This document shows positions 1 through 6,511 of a DNA stretch of 19,091 nt, one piece after another (the stretch's first letter is position 1; every line of letters begins with the position of its first letter). Made by a program: the position numbers and the translations under genes. The notes below the pieces were generated by a model, which saw nothing but the letters and a program-made list of their open reading frames with translations, had not been told where the DNA came from and did no database searches. Source of the stretch: CAZGTQ01 sp964528575 (GTDB taxonomy: Bacteria > Planctomycetota > UBA1135 > GCA-002686595); the NCBI GenBank assembly GCA_964528575.1, contig CAZGTQ010000361.1, positions 1 through 19,091 of the forward strand. Reading direction: 5' to 3'.

Positions 1-260
1 AGCATGCGCGCCGATTGGCGCAGCCCGATGCCCGACGCGAGCAGTCGGAAGAGCTGCGCGTTGAGGTCGGGCCGGTGGTCGCCGCGGTCCATGCGGAACG
101 TCTGGCGCGAGAACGTGCGCTCGCACGTCTTGCAGACGAACCGCGGGATCGGATGGGGCCGGCACTTGGCGCGGTAGAAGCCGCGGCGGCTGTAGAAGCG
201 CTCGCCCGGACGGGCGAAACGGGGGCAGTCGCGATAGGGGCACCGGGGCGGTTGGAACAT
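1..260 (-). CDS. Zinc-ribbon transposase-like protein, N-terminal part (cut by window edge)
   Basis: An open frame starts at an ATG at 260-258 and runs off the window at position 1 (86 residues visible). A GAGGAG Shine-Dalgarno sequence at 273-268 lies 7 nt before the ATG, which fixes the start. The visible part carries a Cys-rich metal-binding pattern: C7 and C12 (CPYRDC), C33 and H36, then C43 and C46 (CKTC). It is followed by a basic stretch (RTFSRQTFR) and a segment ending in LASGIGLRQSAR that looks like the start of a helix-turn-helix. This order, zinc ribbon then HTH, is typical of the N-terminus of IS1-like or IS1595-like transposases and of domesticated relatives. The catalytic part would lie outside the window, so activity cannot be judged. 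It could equally be a zinc-ribbon DNA-binding protein. Confidence 0.7.
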   Translation of the reverse strand, partial: MFQPPRCPYRDCPRFARPGERFYSRRGFYRAKCRPHPIPRFVCKTCERTFSRQTFRMDRGDHRPDLNAQLFRLLASGIGLRQSARM

Positions 261-267
261 CGTAGAA

Positions 268-308
268 CTCCTCGTGTCGAGGCAGGCGGAGGGCCTGCGC
301 ACGAGGAG
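268..308 (-). promoter_or_regulatory. Stem-loop that sequesters the SD of the transposase-like gene
   Basis: A perfect 9-bp inverted repeat (CTCCTCGTG at 268-276 and CACGAGGAG at 300-308) encloses a second 6-bp stem (GCAGGC 282-287, GCCTGC 293-298) around a 5-nt loop. On the minus strand the 3' arm contains the GAGGAG that serves the ATG at 260, so folding of a read-through transcript would hide the ribosome binding site. SD sequestration in read-in transcripts is a known way that insertion sequences limit transposase synthesis (IS10, for example). Applying it here is inference. Confidence 0.6.
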
Positions 309-391
309 GACTGCCCCGAACGGCCACGGTTGCGGCTTTGCGCGTGCTTTTTCAGCGCGCCGTGCACACGCAATCCAGCCAGGTCACTCGG
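290..391 (-). repeat. Probable half copy of the ~200-bp palindromic intergenic element (copy C)
   Basis: Read on the minus strand, this segment is collinear without gaps with the left half of the element at 6500-6600. The 23 bases ending in TGTGCA (368-363) match 17 of 23. The distance from TGTGCA to the core GCGCAGGCCCT (300-290) is exactly 62 nt in both. The second half is absent: the hairpin and start of the transposase-like gene take its place. Its outer end overlaps the stop codon of the nuclease gene (386-384). This is weaker evidence than for the two full copies because only part of the half is conserved. Confidence 0.45.
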
Positions 392-797
392 TAGACGCGG
401 CTTCGAGGACCGTCTCCGCTACCCGGATCGGGCAGCGTGCTCGCAGCGCGAGAGCGATCGCGTCGCTCGGGCGGGCGTCGACCTTGCGCAACTCGCCGGC
501 GCTGTCGCGCAGGACGAGCTCGGCGTAGAACGTGTTCTTGCGCAGGCTCACGATGTCGACGCGCGCGAGGCTCGAGCCGAGGGCCTGGATCGACGCGTAG
601 GCGAGCTGGTGGGTGAGCGGACGCTGCGTCGCGAAGCCCGAGACGACGCGGTGGATCTCGCCCGCCTCCGCAGCGCCGATTATGATGGGGAAGCCGCGCT
701 TGCCCTCGCGCTCGCTGAGGTAGATGTACTGCTGCTCGGCGTGATCGCGCTGCACGATGCGCGCGAGCGCCACGTCGACCATCGGTTCTTCGTCCAT
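384..797 (-). CDS. Bifunctional nuclease (BFN/DUF151) family protein
   Basis: This 137-residue protein matches the DUF151 (bifunctional nuclease) family over its full usual length. Recognisable blocks are the N-terminal beta strands with a Gly-Phe-Pro-Ile-Ile-Ile-Gly stretch (35-41), RPLTHQL (59-65), the FYAELVL strand (90-96) and the signature DARPSDAIALALR (107-119). Family members are small soluble proteins; plant and mycobacterial homologues have DNase and RNase activity, but the bacterial role is poorly defined. An AAGGAG at 815-810 lies 12 nt before the chosen ATG; a second ATG five codons later would bring the start closer to common family starts. The gene follows the membrane zinc-ribbon gene by 18 nt, and its SD touches that gene's stop codon, so the two are very likely co-transcribed and coupled. 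Confidence 0.9.
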   Translation of the reverse strand: MDEEPMVDVALARIVQRDHAEQQYIYLSEREGKRGFPIIIGAAEAGEIHRVVSGFATQRPLTHQLAYASIQALGSSLARVDIVSLRKNTFYAELVLRDSAGELRKVDARPSDAIALALRARCPIRVAETVLEAASTE

Positions 798-815
798 GGC
801 GCGGCGAAGCTCCTT

Positions 816-1277
816 CTAGTCTCCCGCGCGGCGGGAGTCCACCTCCGCCGTCGCGCGGACGGCGCCGCGCGCGGAACGCCGGCGCTCGCGCCGCTCCAAC
901 AGCACGGCCCGCTCCAGAGGGCCTTCCTCCTCCGCCAGGACGAACGCAGAGGCCGCCTCGTCGCGCCAGCCGCACGCGCGACAGCGCAGCCCCACCGTGC
1001 GCTCCGGGTCGAGGCGCTCGAGCGCGCTGCGCCCGCACTCGGGGCACGTGCGGTCGACGCGCCCCGGCCACAGGACCGAAACGAGGACCCAGCCGATCAC
1101 CGTCACGAGGCAACCGAGCAGGACGACGCCGAGGAGCCCGGTTCCGCCCCGCAGAACGACGAAGATCCCAGTCGCGACGGCGGCCAGCATCAGCGGCGGC
1201 GCGAGCCAGCCGATCAGCGCTCGCCGCCGCGCGCCGGCGCGCTCGGGAGCAGCAAGGCCTCTGTTCCGCTCATCCAT
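816..1277 (-). CDS. Two-helix membrane protein with C-terminal zinc ribbon
   Basis: This 153-residue protein has a basic N-terminus, two hydrophobic segments (about 23-42 and 47-70) separated by a short Arg-Gly-Gly turn, and then a CX2C...CX2C zinc ribbon (C78, C81, C99, C102; CPECG and CRACGW). The tail of about 45 residues is charged and rich in Glu and Arg. The two-helix hairpin would place both ends, including the ribbon, in the cytoplasm. I do not recognise a named family. It is the upstream partner of the DUF151 nuclease gene, which suggests a shared transcript. The start ATG has no clear SD; a TACACT at 1294-1289 could be a -10 box for a nearly leaderless message. Confidence 0.75.
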   Translation of the reverse strand: MDERNRGLAAPERAGARRRALIGWLAPPLMLAAVATGIFVVLRGGTGLLGVVLLGCLVTVIGWVLVSVLWPGRVDRTCPECGRSALERLDPERTVGLRCRACGWRDEAASAFVLAEEEGPLERAVLLERRERRRSARGAVRATAEVDSRRAGD

Positions 1278-1288
1278 GTGGACCCGGC

Positions 1289-1294
1289 AGTGTA
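1289..1294 (-). promoter_or_regulatory. Possible -10 box for the zinc-ribbon/nuclease unit
   Basis: TACACT on the minus strand ends 11 nt before the ATG at 1277, fitting a -10 hexamer of TAnnnT type and a very short leader. No convincing -35 is present, and no SD precedes the ATG, which agrees with a leaderless message. Confidence 0.3.
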
Positions 1295-1347
1295 CGGCTC
1301 GGTGAGCCGCTCGCGAGGAGCGGCCCGCTTCGGAACCGTCCGCGGAC

Positions 1348-1353
1348 TATGAT
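1348..1353 (+). promoter_or_regulatory. Possible -10 box for the asparaginase/nnrD unit
   Basis: TATGAT (5 of 6 to TATAAT) lies 39 nt upstream of the ATG at 1393 in the divergent intergenic region. No good -35 is visible 16-18 nt upstream, so this rests on the -10 alone. Confidence 0.3.
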
Positions 1354-1392
1354 CGGGCGCCGCGCCCGGCGCCGACTTCCCGCCACGCTTCG

Positions 1393-2439
1393 ATGACCCT
1401 CCGCGCTCCCGCTCCTGCCTCGTCCTCGGCGACGTGCCCCGAGAATCCGATCCTCTGCCGCATCGTCCGAGGCGCCCACGTCGAGTCGTGGCACCGTGGC
1501 TCGTGGGTGCTGGTCGATACCGCGGGAACGATCCTCGACGGGGCGGGCGATCGGAGCGCGCCCGTGTTCGCCCGCAGCTCGGTCAAGAGCCTGCAGGCCC
1601 TGCCGCTGTTCGAGAGCGGGGCGGCAGAGCGCTTCGGTGTCACGCCGGCCGAGACGGCGCTCGCGGTCGCGTCGCACGACGGCGAGGCGCTCCACACGAA
1701 GACCGTCGCCGCGTGGCTCGAGCGCATCGGCGCGTCGCCTTCCGAGCTGCGGTGCGGCGCGCATCCGCCGCGCGACGGCGAAGCGCGGGCAGAGCTCGAG
1801 CGCAACGGGGCCGAGCCGAGTCCGCTGCACAACAACTGCTCGGGCAAGCACACCGGCTTCCTCACGCTGGCGCGCCACCTCGGAACGCCGCCGGAGCGCT
1901 ACCTCGATCCCACCGCGGAGCCGCAGATGCTCGTGCGCCGTGCGGTCGCCGAGACGTGCGGGGTCGCGGACGAGGACGTGACGACGGCGATCGACGGCTG
2001 CAGCGCGCCGACGTTCCGCCTGCCGTTGCGCGCGCTCGCGACGGGCATCGCGCGCGTCGCGAATCCCGCCGCGCTTGCGCCGAAACGACGTGCCGCGTGC
2101 GCTCGCATCGGCGCGGCCGTGGCCCAGTATCCCGAGCTGATCGCCGGATCGCGCGGCCGCATCTGCACCGACATCGTTCGCGCGAGCTCGGGGCGCCTCT
2201 TCCCCAAGGTCGGCGCGGAGGCCGTCTACTTGCTCGGCGTGCGCGGCGGCGATCGCGGACTCGCGCTCAAGATCGATGACGGCACGCCCCGAGCGCTGCA
2301 CGCCGTGCTGGTCGGCCTGCTCGAGCGCCTCGAGCTCGCCGCGGCGGACGAGATCGCCGCGCTCGAGCTCTGGCGCGGGCGCCCGCTGCGCAACTGGGCG
2401 GGGCTCGAGGTCGGCACGACCGAGGTGTCGCTCCGATGA
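1393..2439 (+). CDS. Asparaginase II family protein (Rhizobium etli type)
   Basis: This 348-residue protein belongs to the asparaginase II family typified by the thermolabile R. etli enzyme, which hydrolyses L-asparagine to aspartate and ammonia and is unrelated to the E. coli enzymes. Family blocks in order: RSSVKSLQALP (61-71) with the Ser-x-x-Lys pair S62 and K65; SHDGE (94-98); HNNCSGKHTGF (146-156) with C149 and K152; DGCSAPTF (201-208) with C203; C258; and VGAEAVYLLG (273-282). In the R. etli structure the equivalent Cys, Lys and second Cys bind zinc beside the Ser-Lys pair, and all are kept here, so the enzyme looks intact. The first 17 or so residues are a non-conserved extension. No SD is visible. 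The stop overlaps the nnrD start (ATGA), indicating translational coupling. Confidence 0.88.
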   Translation: MTLRAPAPASSSATCPENPILCRIVRGAHVESWHRGSWVLVDTAGTILDGAGDRSAPVFARSSVKSLQALPLFESGAAERFGVTPAETALAVASHDGEALHTKTVAAWLERIGASPSELRCGAHPPRDGEARAELERNGAEPSPLHNNCSGKHTGFLTLARHLGTPPERYLDPTAEPQMLVRRAVAETCGVADEDVTTAIDGCSAPTFRLPLRALATGIARVANPAALAPKRRAACARIGAAVAQYPELIAGSRGRICTDIVRASSGRLFPKVGAEAVYLLGVRGGDRGLALKIDDGTPRALHAVLVGLLERLELAAADEIAALELWRGRPLRNWAGLEVGTTEVSLR

Positions 2440-3314
2440 GCGCGAGCTGGCGGCCGCGCGCGCTGCCCGACCCGCCGAACGACGCGCACAAGGGCAGCGT
2501 GGGCCGCGTGCTGGCCGTCTGCGGCTCGGCGACGATGCCGGGCGCGGCGATTCTGGTCCTGCGCGCGTGCTACCGCGCTGGAGCGGGGCTGGTCACGCTC
2601 GGCTGCCTCGACCGCGCGCTGCTGGCGGTCGTTCCCGGGGCCGTGCCCGAGGCGGTCTACGTCGACCTGGCGCACGAGGAGCAGCCTGCTCGTCGTCTCG
2701 CCGAGCGCGAGGACCACGCGCGGATCGCGGGCCCCGGGCTCGGTACCGGCGAGCGCGCGCGCGTCTGGGTCGACGCGCTCGTCGCCGAGTCCGGCACCCC
2801 GCTCGTCCTCGACGCCGACGCGCTCAATCTGCTCGCCGGCGAGCCCGAGCGCCTCGCCGGCCGCCGTGGTCCAACGATCATCACGCCGCATCCCGGCGAG
2901 GCGGCGCGCCTCGGCGGCGAGCGCGTTCCGTCCGGCGACGAGGGGCGCATCGCGTGCGCGCGCGCACTCGCGCATCGCGCGCGCGCGATCTGTTGCCTCA
3001 AGGGCGCCCGCACGGTGGTGACCGACGGCGAGCGCGTCTGGATCAACGACACGGGCAACAGCGGCATGGCGACGGCGGGCACGGGCGACGTGCTCGCGGG
3101 CGCGCTCGCGGCCGCACTCGCGGCCTGGTCGGCGGGCCTGCCCGACGGCTGGACGCCGTTCGAGCTCGCCGCAACGACCGTACGCGTGCACGGCCGAGCA
3201 GGCGACCTCGCCGCCGCGCGCCGCGGCCGCCGTGCCGTGATCGCGAGCGACCTGATCGACGAGCTGGGACCCGCGGCGATGGTGCTGGGAGAGGGGGCCC
3301 CCTCCCCCTGGTGA
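2436..3314 (+). CDS. nnrD: ADP-dependent NAD(P)H-hydrate dehydratase
   Basis: This 292-residue protein is the stand-alone C-terminal (dehydratase) half of the YjeF/NnrDE repair enzyme. It converts the S form of hydrated NADH or NADPH back to the cofactor with ADP hydrolysis. Motifs: HKGSVGRVLAVCGS (18-31), GPGLG (99-103), DADALNLL (126-133), TPHPGEAARL (150-159), LKG (188-190) and the nucleotide-binding TGNSGMATAGTGDVLAG (206-222). The epimerase half (NnrE) is not fused and is not in this window. It overlaps the asparaginase stop by 4 nt and is probably translated from the same message. The last codons contain a perfect 14-bp palindrome (3291-3304), which could act as a weak transcript-end hairpin but has no T-tract. 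Confidence 0.93.
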   Translation: MSASWRPRALPDPPNDAHKGSVGRVLAVCGSATMPGAAILVLRACYRAGAGLVTLGCLDRALLAVVPGAVPEAVYVDLAHEEQPARRLAEREDHARIAGPGLGTGERARVWVDALVAESGTPLVLDADALNLLAGEPERLAGRRGPTIITPHPGEAARLGGERVPSGDEGRIACARALAHRARAICCLKGARTVVTDGERVWINDTGNSGMATAGTGDVLAGALAAALAAWSAGLPDGWTPFELAATTVRVHGRAGDLAAARRGRRAVIASDLIDELGPAAMVLGEGAPSPW

Positions 3315-3514
3315 CCGCGCGAACTGTCCACCTTCGTTGTGCATCGACCCCCCGAACCGGTGCCCCAATCGCGTCGGAGGACCTCGAATCGGGCACTTTC
3401 CCGCGGTCGCCGGCCCTGCTCGCGCCCCTGGATCGACACAACTCCTGTACCCGCAAGCGCTTGTCACGAGCTCCAGGGGCCGGTTTGCACACGGAAGCAG
3501 GACAGATCTCGCGG
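3315..3514 (+). repeat. ~200-bp imperfect palindromic intergenic element, copy A
   Basis: This element fills the gap between nnrD and the HEAT-repeat gene. Its ends are inverted repeats with short bulges: CCGCG (3315-3319) with CGCGG (3510-3514), CTGTCC (3324-3329) with GGACAG (3500-3505), and TGTGCA (3338-3343) with TGCACA (3486-3491). The 142-nt interior has a central GGCCCTGC (3412-3419). It is homologous along its length to copy B at 6489-6699: TTCGTTGTGCA, the following C6 run, CTCGAA-CGGG, GGCCCTGC and TTGCACACGGA occur in the same order, with 142 and 140 nt between the inner hexamers. It could encode a rod-shaped structured RNA, a 5' leader, or a MITE-like mobile repeat. Confidence 0.7.
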
Positions 3515-3520
3515 CGGCCT

Positions 3521-3539
3521 GGGGGGTGGGGGGGGGTGG
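3521..3539 (+). promoter_or_regulatory. G-rich tract overlapping the start of the HEAT-repeat gene
   Basis: Six G, one T, nine G, one T and two G follow in a row, and the GTG start at 3536-3538 sits inside the tract. It supplies SD-like G-rich sequence at the right distance. It is also a homopolymer prone to length change and could form a four-stranded structure on the coding strand. Confidence 0.5.
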
Positions 3540-6475
3540 TCGTCGTCTTGCTCGCCCTCGTCGCGCCCGCCGCCGCGCAGGACGACGGGGTGCCCGCGGC
3601 CGTCGTGCGGGAGTGGGACGTGCGGCGTTGGGCGATCGCGCCGGTCGAGCACGAGGTGGTGCTCGAGGGGGCGCTCGCGGACGCCGATTGGCGCGTGCGC
3701 GTCGCGGCGCTCGATGCGATCGCGCGGGCCGCGCCGGAGGTGACTCTGGGGCAGCTCGGTCGGTTGCGCGGAGACGTCGAGAAAGCGCTCGGCGACGCGC
3801 ACCCGAACGTGCGCGCTGCGGCGCTCGAGGTGCTCGGGCGCGAGGAGGGCGGGTGGAGCGTGGACGAAGGGCGGCTCGACGCGCTGGCGCACGACGTGCT
3901 GCCGGCCGTGCGGAGGCGGCTCGCGGAGTGCCTCGGGCGACGGAGCGCGACCGGCGGCGTTGCGGTCCTCGGCGAGCTCGCGTTCGATCGCGATCCGCGC
4001 GTGGCGAAGAGCGCGCGGTTCGCGCTGCTCGGGCTCGACTCCGCGCGCGCCGGAGTGGTCCAGGCGCAGCTCGCGCTCCTCGTGCGGCTCTTCGAGCTCG
4101 ACGAGCACGTCGCGCTCATGGAGGCGCTCGCGCGGCTCGAGCGCGGCACCCCCGCGAGCGAGCTGATCGACGACGTGCAAGCGTGGATCGGCGACGACGA
4201 ACGCGGCGTGCGCCACCATCTCGACCAGCGCGAGGCGCGCGCGTGGCTCGCCGCCTTCGAGGCGCTGCGCTTCTCCGTGCACGGGACCGGAAACCCCGAT
4301 CTCGTCGTCGACGGGTGGTTCGCTCCACAGGGTTGGCTGCCGCATCGCCGCGAGCTCTTGCGCGGGAGCGCGCGCTCGCACGACCCGGCGCTCGGGGATG
4401 CCCTCATCGCGGCGCTCGCGCGGGCGTCCGATGGCGCATGGCTCCGCGGAACGGACGCGAGCGAGCGGTTCGACGGCCTACGGCGCGATCTGCGCTCCTC
4501 GCGCGACAGGCGCACCGCCGCCGGGTACGAGTTGTTCGAGGCCGCGGTCGACTGCGTCGGGCCGATGGAGGCGCTGCGGCTCGCGGGGCGCGAAGAGCTG
4601 GACGGCGAGACGGCGCAGCTCGTGCTGCAGGAGGTCGGACGGCGCACGCGCGCCTGGGAGCCCGAGCTCGGGCAACGCTGGCTCGCCTGCGAATCGCCGG
4701 CCGAACGGCTCGCGGCCGTCGAGGCCGTGTCGACCGCGCTCGTGCACCGTGGGGACCGCGCGGCGGGGGACTTGCTCGCGGAGCGGCTGCGCGCGGACGA
4801 TGGTCGCCCGCAGCACGCGAGCGCGACGCTCGCCGCCTTCCAGGCGCTGTGCGACGCCGCCGACCCGACGCCGTGGCTCGACGCGATGCACGCGTATTGG
4901 AGCGGCCGGCCGGCGGCGGTCCGGCTCGAGCTGCTGGCCGATCTCCCGCGCGGAGTGCGGCTCGCGCCGTTCCGCGACGACTTGCTCGCGCTCGGCGCAT
5001 CGCCGCGGCAGCGCCGCCAGGTGGTCGAGTGCCTGGAGGCGCACGGCGGCGACGACGCGGTGCGCGCGGCGCTCGAGCGCTGGCTCCTCGAGGACTTCGC
5101 GCGGCGCGAGAGCGACGACGTGGAGCGCCGGCAGGTCGAGCTGCGCGTGATGGCCCTCGTGCGGGCGCTCTGGCACGTCGGTCGCGAGGACGCGATCGAG
5201 CCGATCCACGCGGCGCTCGTCGCTTCGTTCGGTTTCAGCGCCGAGGTCGGCAAGACGGCCGCCGCGGCGCTCGGGCAGAGCGCGGCCGGCCGTGCGCTCC
5301 TCGTTGCCTGCCTCGAGCCCGAGGTCGATCGCCGCACGCGCATCGAAGCGGCGATCGCGCTCGCGATGCACGGGGACGAGCGCGCCGTCACCTGGCTCAC
5401 CGCCGACTTCGCGCACGCCGCATGGGACCTGCGAAGCCGCATGCTCGACGCGCTCGGTCGCGCGGACAGAGCGGAGGCGCGCGCGTTCCTCGCCGCCGCC
5501 GCGCTCGACGGGTCGCTCGAGCCCGAACAGCGCGCCGAGGCGGTGAGCGCGCTGGTGGACGGCCCGCCTTCCGAGGCCGTCGTGGAAGCGCTCGACGACG
5601 CGGCGCGACGGGCGCCGGACGTCGACACGCGGCGGGTCGCGCTCGCGGCGCTCGGCGAGCACGGCGGCCCCGCAGCGACCGAGCGGCTGCGACGCGCGTG
5701 GGACGAGCTCGCGGGGGAGGAGCCGGGCGAGCTCGCGCCGGCGAACCTGCTGCCGATCGAGCTCGACCTCCTGCGCGAGGAGTGCCTGGGGGCGCTGGGG
5801 GCCACCGGCGCGTTCCCCGAGGAGCTCGAGGGCGAGCTCCTGCGGCAGCCGCTCGAGGCCGCGGCGTCCGAGCTCGTGGGGCGCTTCCGCAGCCGCGCGG
5901 TGTCGACGGTCGACTTCCTCCGCCGCGGGGAGCTCGAGCTCGCCGCCTCGCTCGCCCGTCGCGGCCGGCTCGCCGGCGCGCTCGCAGCCGCCGGGCCCTG
6001 GTGGCGTGTCGACGCCCGCTTGCTCCTCGCGCTCGGCTCGCGCGCGGCCGAGGTCGAGCGGCCGGATGCGCACGCGACCGCGCGGCTCCTGCTGCGCGCG
6101 GCGCTGATCGCGTTCGCGGGCGAGGCGGGACAGGACGAGCACGACGTCGGCCGCGCGCGCTTGCGCCTCTTGTCGCTCGCGTGGGCCGAGCGCGACTGGC
6201 GCGCGGTCGACGCGATCGCCGCCCGGCTCCTCGACGACTGGGCCTGGCGTCGCATCCCCGACAGCGTCTGGGCCGAGGCGACCGGCGGCGAGCACGAGGA
6301 CGCGCCTGTGGCCTGCGCACGCGAACAGGCGCGCGCGTGGCTCGCGCTCGAACGCGGCGACCCTCCCGCGGCGTGCGCACACGCCGACGCCGCGCGTGAG
6401 CTCGCGCGCGGCGCACCGCGCCTCACCGACGACCAGGCCACGCTCGACGCGGCGCTGGACGCTCACGACGACTGA
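3536..6475 (+). CDS. Large secreted HEAT-repeat (alpha-solenoid) protein
   Basis: This is a 979-residue protein if it starts at the GTG at 3536, giving a short hydrophobic signal sequence ending APAAAQ|DDG. A TTG at 3485 in the same frame would add 17 residues with two arginines before the hydrophobic core, a more usual n-region. The mature part consists of HEAT-like helical pairs: DWRVRVAALDAIARAAP, HPNVRAAALEVLG and DPRVAKSARFALLGL near the N-terminus, and repeated aliphatic/Arg helices to about residue 750. The last 200 residues look like TPR-type helices (ERDWRAVDAIAARLL, ACAREQARAWLALE). No catalytic motif is visible, so a scaffold or binding role in the periplasm or outside is most likely. 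Neighbours give no partner: copies of the same intergenic element flank it on both sides. It ends just before a minus-strand-oriented terminator. Confidence 0.8.
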   Translation: MVVVLLALVAPAAAQDDGVPAAVVREWDVRRWAIAPVEHEVVLEGALADADWRVRVAALDAIARAAPEVTLGQLGRLRGDVEKALGDAHPNVRAAALEVLGREEGGWSVDEGRLDALAHDVLPAVRRRLAECLGRRSATGGVAVLGELAFDRDPRVAKSARFALLGLDSARAGVVQAQLALLVRLFELDEHVALMEALARLERGTPASELIDDVQAWIGDDERGVRHHLDQREARAWLAAFEALRFSVHGTGNPDLVVDGWFAPQGWLPHRRELLRGSARSHDPALGDALIAALARASDGAWLRGTDASERFDGLRRDLRSSRDRRTAAGYELFEAAVDCVGPMEALRLAGREELDGETAQLVLQEVGRRTRAWEPELGQRWLACESPAERLAAVEAVSTALVHRGDRAAGDLLAERLRADDGRPQHASATLAAFQALCDAADPTPWLDAMHAYWSGRPAAVRLELLADLPRGVRLAPFRDDLLALGASPRQRRQVVECLEAHGGDDAVRAALERWLLEDFARRESDDVERRQVELRVMALVRALWHVGREDAIEPIHAALVASFGFSAEVGKTAAAALGQSAAGRALLVACLEPEVDRRTRIEAAIALAMHGDERAVTWLTADFAHAAWDLRSRMLDALGRADRAEARAFLAAAALDGSLEPEQRAEAVSALVDGPPSEAVVEALDDAARRAPDVDTRRVALAALGEHGGPAATERLRRAWDELAGEEPGELAPANLLPIELDLLREECLGALGATGAFPEELEGELLRQPLEAAASELVGRFRSRAVSTVDFLRRGELELAASLARRGRLAGALAAAGPWWRVDARLLLALGSRAAEVERPDAHATARLLLRAALIAFAGEAGQDEHDVGRARLRLLSLAWAERDWRAVDAIAARLLDDWAWRRIPDSVWAEATGGEHEDAPVACAREQARAWLALERGDPPAACAHADAARELARGAPRLTDDQATLDAALDAHDD

Positions 6476-6481
6476 GACCCC

Positions 6482-6511
6482 AAAAAACCAGCTCCGGCGC
6501 CCGGAGCTGGC
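6482..6511 (-). terminator. Rho-independent terminator reading on the minus strand
   Basis: A 10-bp perfect stem (CCAGCTCCGG 6488-6497 with CCGGAGCTGG 6501-6510), loop CGC, is preceded on the plus strand by six A (6482-6487). On the minus strand this is a classical GC stem followed by TTTTTT. On the plus strand the sequence after the stem is not T-rich, so it is at best a poor terminator for the HEAT gene. It therefore points to a transcript coming from the right, that is, from the minus strand of element B. Confidence 0.6.

Noticed and set aside
222..250. Similarity of CCGGTGCCCC-ATCGCG in copy A (about 3358-3374) to the coding start of the transposase-like gene
   Set aside because: 16 of 17 bases match, but the position does not fit the collinear alignment of the element, and matches of this size are expected occasionally in such GC-rich DNA.
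15..1352. Long plus-strand open frame over the left end
   Set aside because: It runs antisense to three genes with family matches or SD signals (transposase-like, DUF151, zinc-ribbon). Its protein is a low-complexity Arg/Ala product typical of an antisense shadow in GC-rich DNA.
3291..3304. Terminator at the end of nnrD
   Set aside because: GAGGGGGCCCCCTC is a perfect palindrome, but it has no loop without breaking pairs, lies inside the coding sequence and is followed by no T-run.
3339..3520. A small protein encoded by the palindromic element in any frame
   Set aside because: Translations of copies A and B share only short stretches around the conserved DNA blocks, with frame-independent similarity on both strands. 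This fits nucleic-acid rather than protein conservation.
2276..3535. Upstream extension of the HEAT-repeat frame back through nnrD
   Set aside because: The frame is open only because stops are rare. The extension is out of frame with the clearly conserved nnrD and crosses the palindromic element; the signal peptide marks the true N-terminus near 3536.
3043..6441. Minus-strand open frame of over 1,100 codons opposite the HEAT gene
   Set aside because: Composition is Ser/Arg/Ala-rich with no domain pattern, while the plus strand shows a signal peptide and helical repeats.
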